In this document: one piece after another, positions 62,067 to 64,000 of the stretch
Numbering within the stretch: the stretch's first letter is position 1
Layout of the letters: the number at the start of each line of letters is the position of its first letter
NCBI GenBank assembly: GCA_902786745.1
Contig: CADADR010000011.1
Coordinates: 24,018-88,017 of the forward strand
Source: an uncultured Bacteroidia bacterium
Lineage (GTDB): Bacteria; Bacteroidota; Bacteroidia; Bacteroidales; F082
Length of the DNA: 64,000 nt
Direction of reading: 5' to 3'
The notes under the pieces: generated by a model
What the model saw: the letters and a program-made list of their open reading frames with translations, nothing else
The model's database searches: none
Told to the model about the DNA's origin: nothing
Translations under genes and position numbers: made by a program

Positions 62067-64000
62067 ATGTCAAAGATCATTGGTATCGATTTAGGTACAA
62101 CCAACTCATGTGTGGCCGTTATGGAAGGCAACGAGCCGGTCGTCATCGCCAACAGCGAAGGCCACCGCACCACTCCTTCCGTGGTCGCTATCACCGACAG
62201 CGGCGAGCGTAAGGTCGGCGAGCCTGCCAAACGTCAGGCCATCACCAACCCGCTGCGTACCGTTTATTCCATCAAGCGTTTCATGGGCGAGACCTACGAC
62301 AAGGTAGGTGCCGAAATGCGCCGTGTGCCTTACAAGGTCGTGCAAGGCCCTAACAACACGCCTCGTATCGACATCGACGGCAAGCAATACACCCCGCAGG
62401 AAATCTCTGCCATGGTGCTGCAAAAGATGAAGAAGACCGCTGAGGACTTCCTCGGACAGACGGTCACCGAAGCCGTCATCACCGTGCCGGCTTACTTCAA
62501 CGACGCCCAGCGTCAGGCCACCAAGGAAGCTGGCGAAATCGCCGGCTTGACCGTGCGCCGTATCATCAACGAGCCTACCGCAGCCGCTTTGGCTTACGGC
62601 TTGGACAAGAAGAAGAACGATGTGAAAGTCGCTGTGTACGACCTCGGCGGCGGCACCTTCGATATCTCCATCCTGGAATTGGGCGATGGCGTGTTTGAGG
62701 TGAAGTCGACCAACGGTAACACCCACCTCGGCGGCGACGACTTCGACGAAGTCATCATCAACTGGCTGGCCGAAGAGTTCCAGAAGGACAACGGCATCGA
62801 CCTGCGTAAGGACCCGATGGCCTTGCAACGTCTGAAGGAAGCTGCCGAAAAGGCTAAGATCGAGTTGAGCTCTTCGAGCGAGACCGAAATCAACCTGCCT
62901 TACATCATGCCTGTCAACGGCATCCCGCAGCACTTGGTCCGCACCTTGAGCCGCGCCAAGTTCGAGCAACTGGCCGACAAACTGATCCACGACACCATCG
63001 AGCCTTGCCGTCAAGCCTTGCAAGACGCTGGCCTGACCGTCAACGATATTGACGATGTCATCTTGGTCGGTGGCTCCACCCGTATCCCTGCCATCCAGAA
63101 CATCGTCCGCGACTTCTTCAAGAAGGAGCCTTCGAAGGGCGTCAACCCCGACGAAGTGGTGGCCATCGGTGCCTCCATCCAGGGCGGCGTTTTAACCGGC
63201 GAAGTGAAGGACGTGCTGCTGCTTGACGTGACCCCGTTGAGCCTCGGCATCGAGACCCTCGGTGGCGTGATGACCAAGCTGATCGAGAGCAACACCACCA
63301 TCCCGACCCGCAAGTCGGAGGTCTTCTCGACCGCAGCTGATAACCAGCCTTCGGTTGAAATCCACGTGCTGCAAGGTGAGCGTCCTATGGCTGCACAGAA
63401 CAAGACCATCGGTCGTTTCATCCTCGACAGCATCCCGCCCGCGCCGCGTGGCATCCCGCAAATCGAAGTCACCTTCGACATCGACTCCAACGGTATCCTG
63501 AACGTGAGCGCTAAGGACAAGGCCACGGGCAAGACCCAGAGCATCCGCATCGAGGCCTCGTCTGGCTTGACTGACGCTGAAATCGAGCGTATGAAGAACG
63601 AAGCCCAGGCCAACGCCGAAGCCGACAAGAAGGAACGCGAGCGTATCGACAAGCTGAACCAAGCCGACAGCATCATCTTCCAGACCGAGAAGCAGCTGAA
63701 GGAATACGGCGACAAGCTGCCTGCCGACAAGAAGGCTGAGATCGAGGCAGCCCTCGGCAAGCTGAAGACCGCTCATCAGGCTCAAGACATCGCCGGCATC
63801 GATGCTGCCATGGCCGAGATGAACGCCATGTGGCAGAAGGCCAGCGAGGAGATGTACAAGAACGCTGGTGCCCAAGGCGGTCCGCAAAGCGGCTTCGACC
63901 CGAACAACATGGGCGGCGGCTTCCAAGGCGGCAACCCGAACCAAGGCCCGCAGAACGGCGGCGGTGATGATACTGTCACGGACGCGGACTTCGAGGAGGT
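62067..64000 (+). CDS. dnaK: chaperone DnaK (Hsp70), C-terminus cut by window edge
   Basis: 645 codons seen, ending DADFEEV; the usual ending EEVK plus stop would lie just beyond the edge. The ATPase domain has [29 protein letters not shown] and [11 protein letters not shown]. The substrate-binding domain begins [17 protein letters not shown], and a Gly/Gln/Asn-rich tail ([18 protein letters not shown]) precedes the conserved acidic end. ATP-driven folding chaperone; GrpE and DnaJ are not in view. Its upstream promoter differs from those of neighbouring genes (see 61970-61985). Confidence 0.97.
   Translation, partial: MSKIIGIDLGTTNSCVAVMEGNEPVVIANSEGHRTTPSVVAITDSGERKVGEPAKRQAITNPLRTVYSIKRFMGETYDKVGAEMRRVPYKVVQGPNNTPRIDIDGKQYTPQEISAMVLQKMKKTAEDFLGQTVTEAVITVPAYFNDAQRQATKEAGEIAGLTVRRIINEPTAAALAYGLDKKKNDVKVAVYDLGGGTFDISILELGDGVFEVKSTNGNTHLGGDDFDEVIINWLAEEFQKDNGIDLRKDPMALQRLKEAAEKAKIELSSSSETEINLPYIMPVNGIPQHLVRTLSRAKFEQLADKLIHDTIEPCRQALQDAGLTVNDIDDVILVGGSTRIPAIQNIVRDFFKKEPSKGVNPDEVVAIGASIQGGVLTGEVKDVLLLDVTPLSLGIETLGGVMTKLIESNTTIPTRKSEVFSTAADNQPSVEIHVLQGERPMAAQNKTIGRFILDSIPPAPRGIPQIEVTFDIDSNGILNVSAKDKATGKTQSIRIEASSGLTDAEIERMKNEAQANAEADKKERERIDKLNQADSIIFQTEKQLKEYGDKLPADKKAEIEAALGKLKTAHQAQDIAGIDAAMAEMNAMWQKASEEMYKNAGAQGGPQSGFDPNNMGGGFQGGNPNQGPQNGGGDDTVTDADFEE

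Overview
The window comes from a member of the Bacteroidota, most likely an anaerobic, host- or gut-associated Bacteroidales. Three things support this. First, most genes carry the Bacteroidota-type -7 promoter hexamer TAnnTTTG just upstream, with Shine-Dalgarno sequences mostly absent. Second, a type IX secretion (T9SS) core cluster is present (porP/sprF-gldK-gldL-gldM-gldN), together with four proteins ending in T9SS type-A sorting domains and a gldF-gldG locus. Third, gene content includes an [FeFe]-hydrogenase maturase (hydG), mucin-type glycosidases (GH89, GH95) and a periplasmic dipeptidyl peptidase IV. No species can be named from sequence reading alone.

Layout. 1-6.8 kb (minus strand): 5' part of a TonB-dependent receptor, a small lipoprotein with a broken second copy, a beta-barrel protein, a leucine-rich-repeat protein, a secreted protein of unknown function, tyrS and a DUF3089 lipoprotein. 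6.9-15.2 kb: glyA, a DUF1846 protein, a DUF1566-like lipoprotein, a GH89 alpha-N-acetylglucosaminidase, a guanine deaminase and a TM1266-type regulator followed by hydG. 15.2-27.7 kb: a mosaic repeat, a TPR/membrane/HTH-like regulator, and a tandem array of four secreted T9SS cargo proteins (two with BNR-like repeats, one of them with BspA-type LRRs, one MAM/jelly-roll-like, one M14 carboxypeptidase). 27.7-36.9 kb: DPP IV, a YfcC-type carrier, a serine beta-lactamase-like hydrolase, a GH95 fucosidase and a MATE exporter. 37-41.6 kb: groES-groEL, an M23 peptidase and the RseP site-2 protease. 41.7-47.9 kb: the T9SS core operon. 48-56.9 kb: tRNA-Pro(GGG), trxB, a GSCFA protein, a pseudouridine synthase with a long Arg/Asp repeat tail, a THUMP-like methyltransferase, a small coiled-coil protein, and gldF-gldG-DUF4340. 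57-64 kb: holB, a membrane protein, lysS, an M23+LysM peptidase and dnaK (last codons cut by the window edge).

How it works together: the T9SS core at 41.7-47.9 kb is the likely export route for the four CTD-bearing proteins at 17-27.7 kb. GroES/GroEL and DnaK have similar TGGCA-N-TGAC (-24/-12-like) elements upstream in place of TAnnTTTG, suggesting shared alternative-sigma control.

The most unusual signal is a set of short dispersed repeats that sit both between genes and, in frame, inside genes. A 28-bp palindrome (GTAGAGACG...CGTCTCTAC) occurs three times inside T9SS sorting domains and once between groES and groEL. A TTCGACAGGCTCAGG element occurs in four secreted or membrane proteins and in the hydG 3' region. 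A 21-bp direct repeat occupies the same sorting-domain loop in the carboxypeptidase. No CRISPR array, prophage, transposase gene or rRNA was seen.
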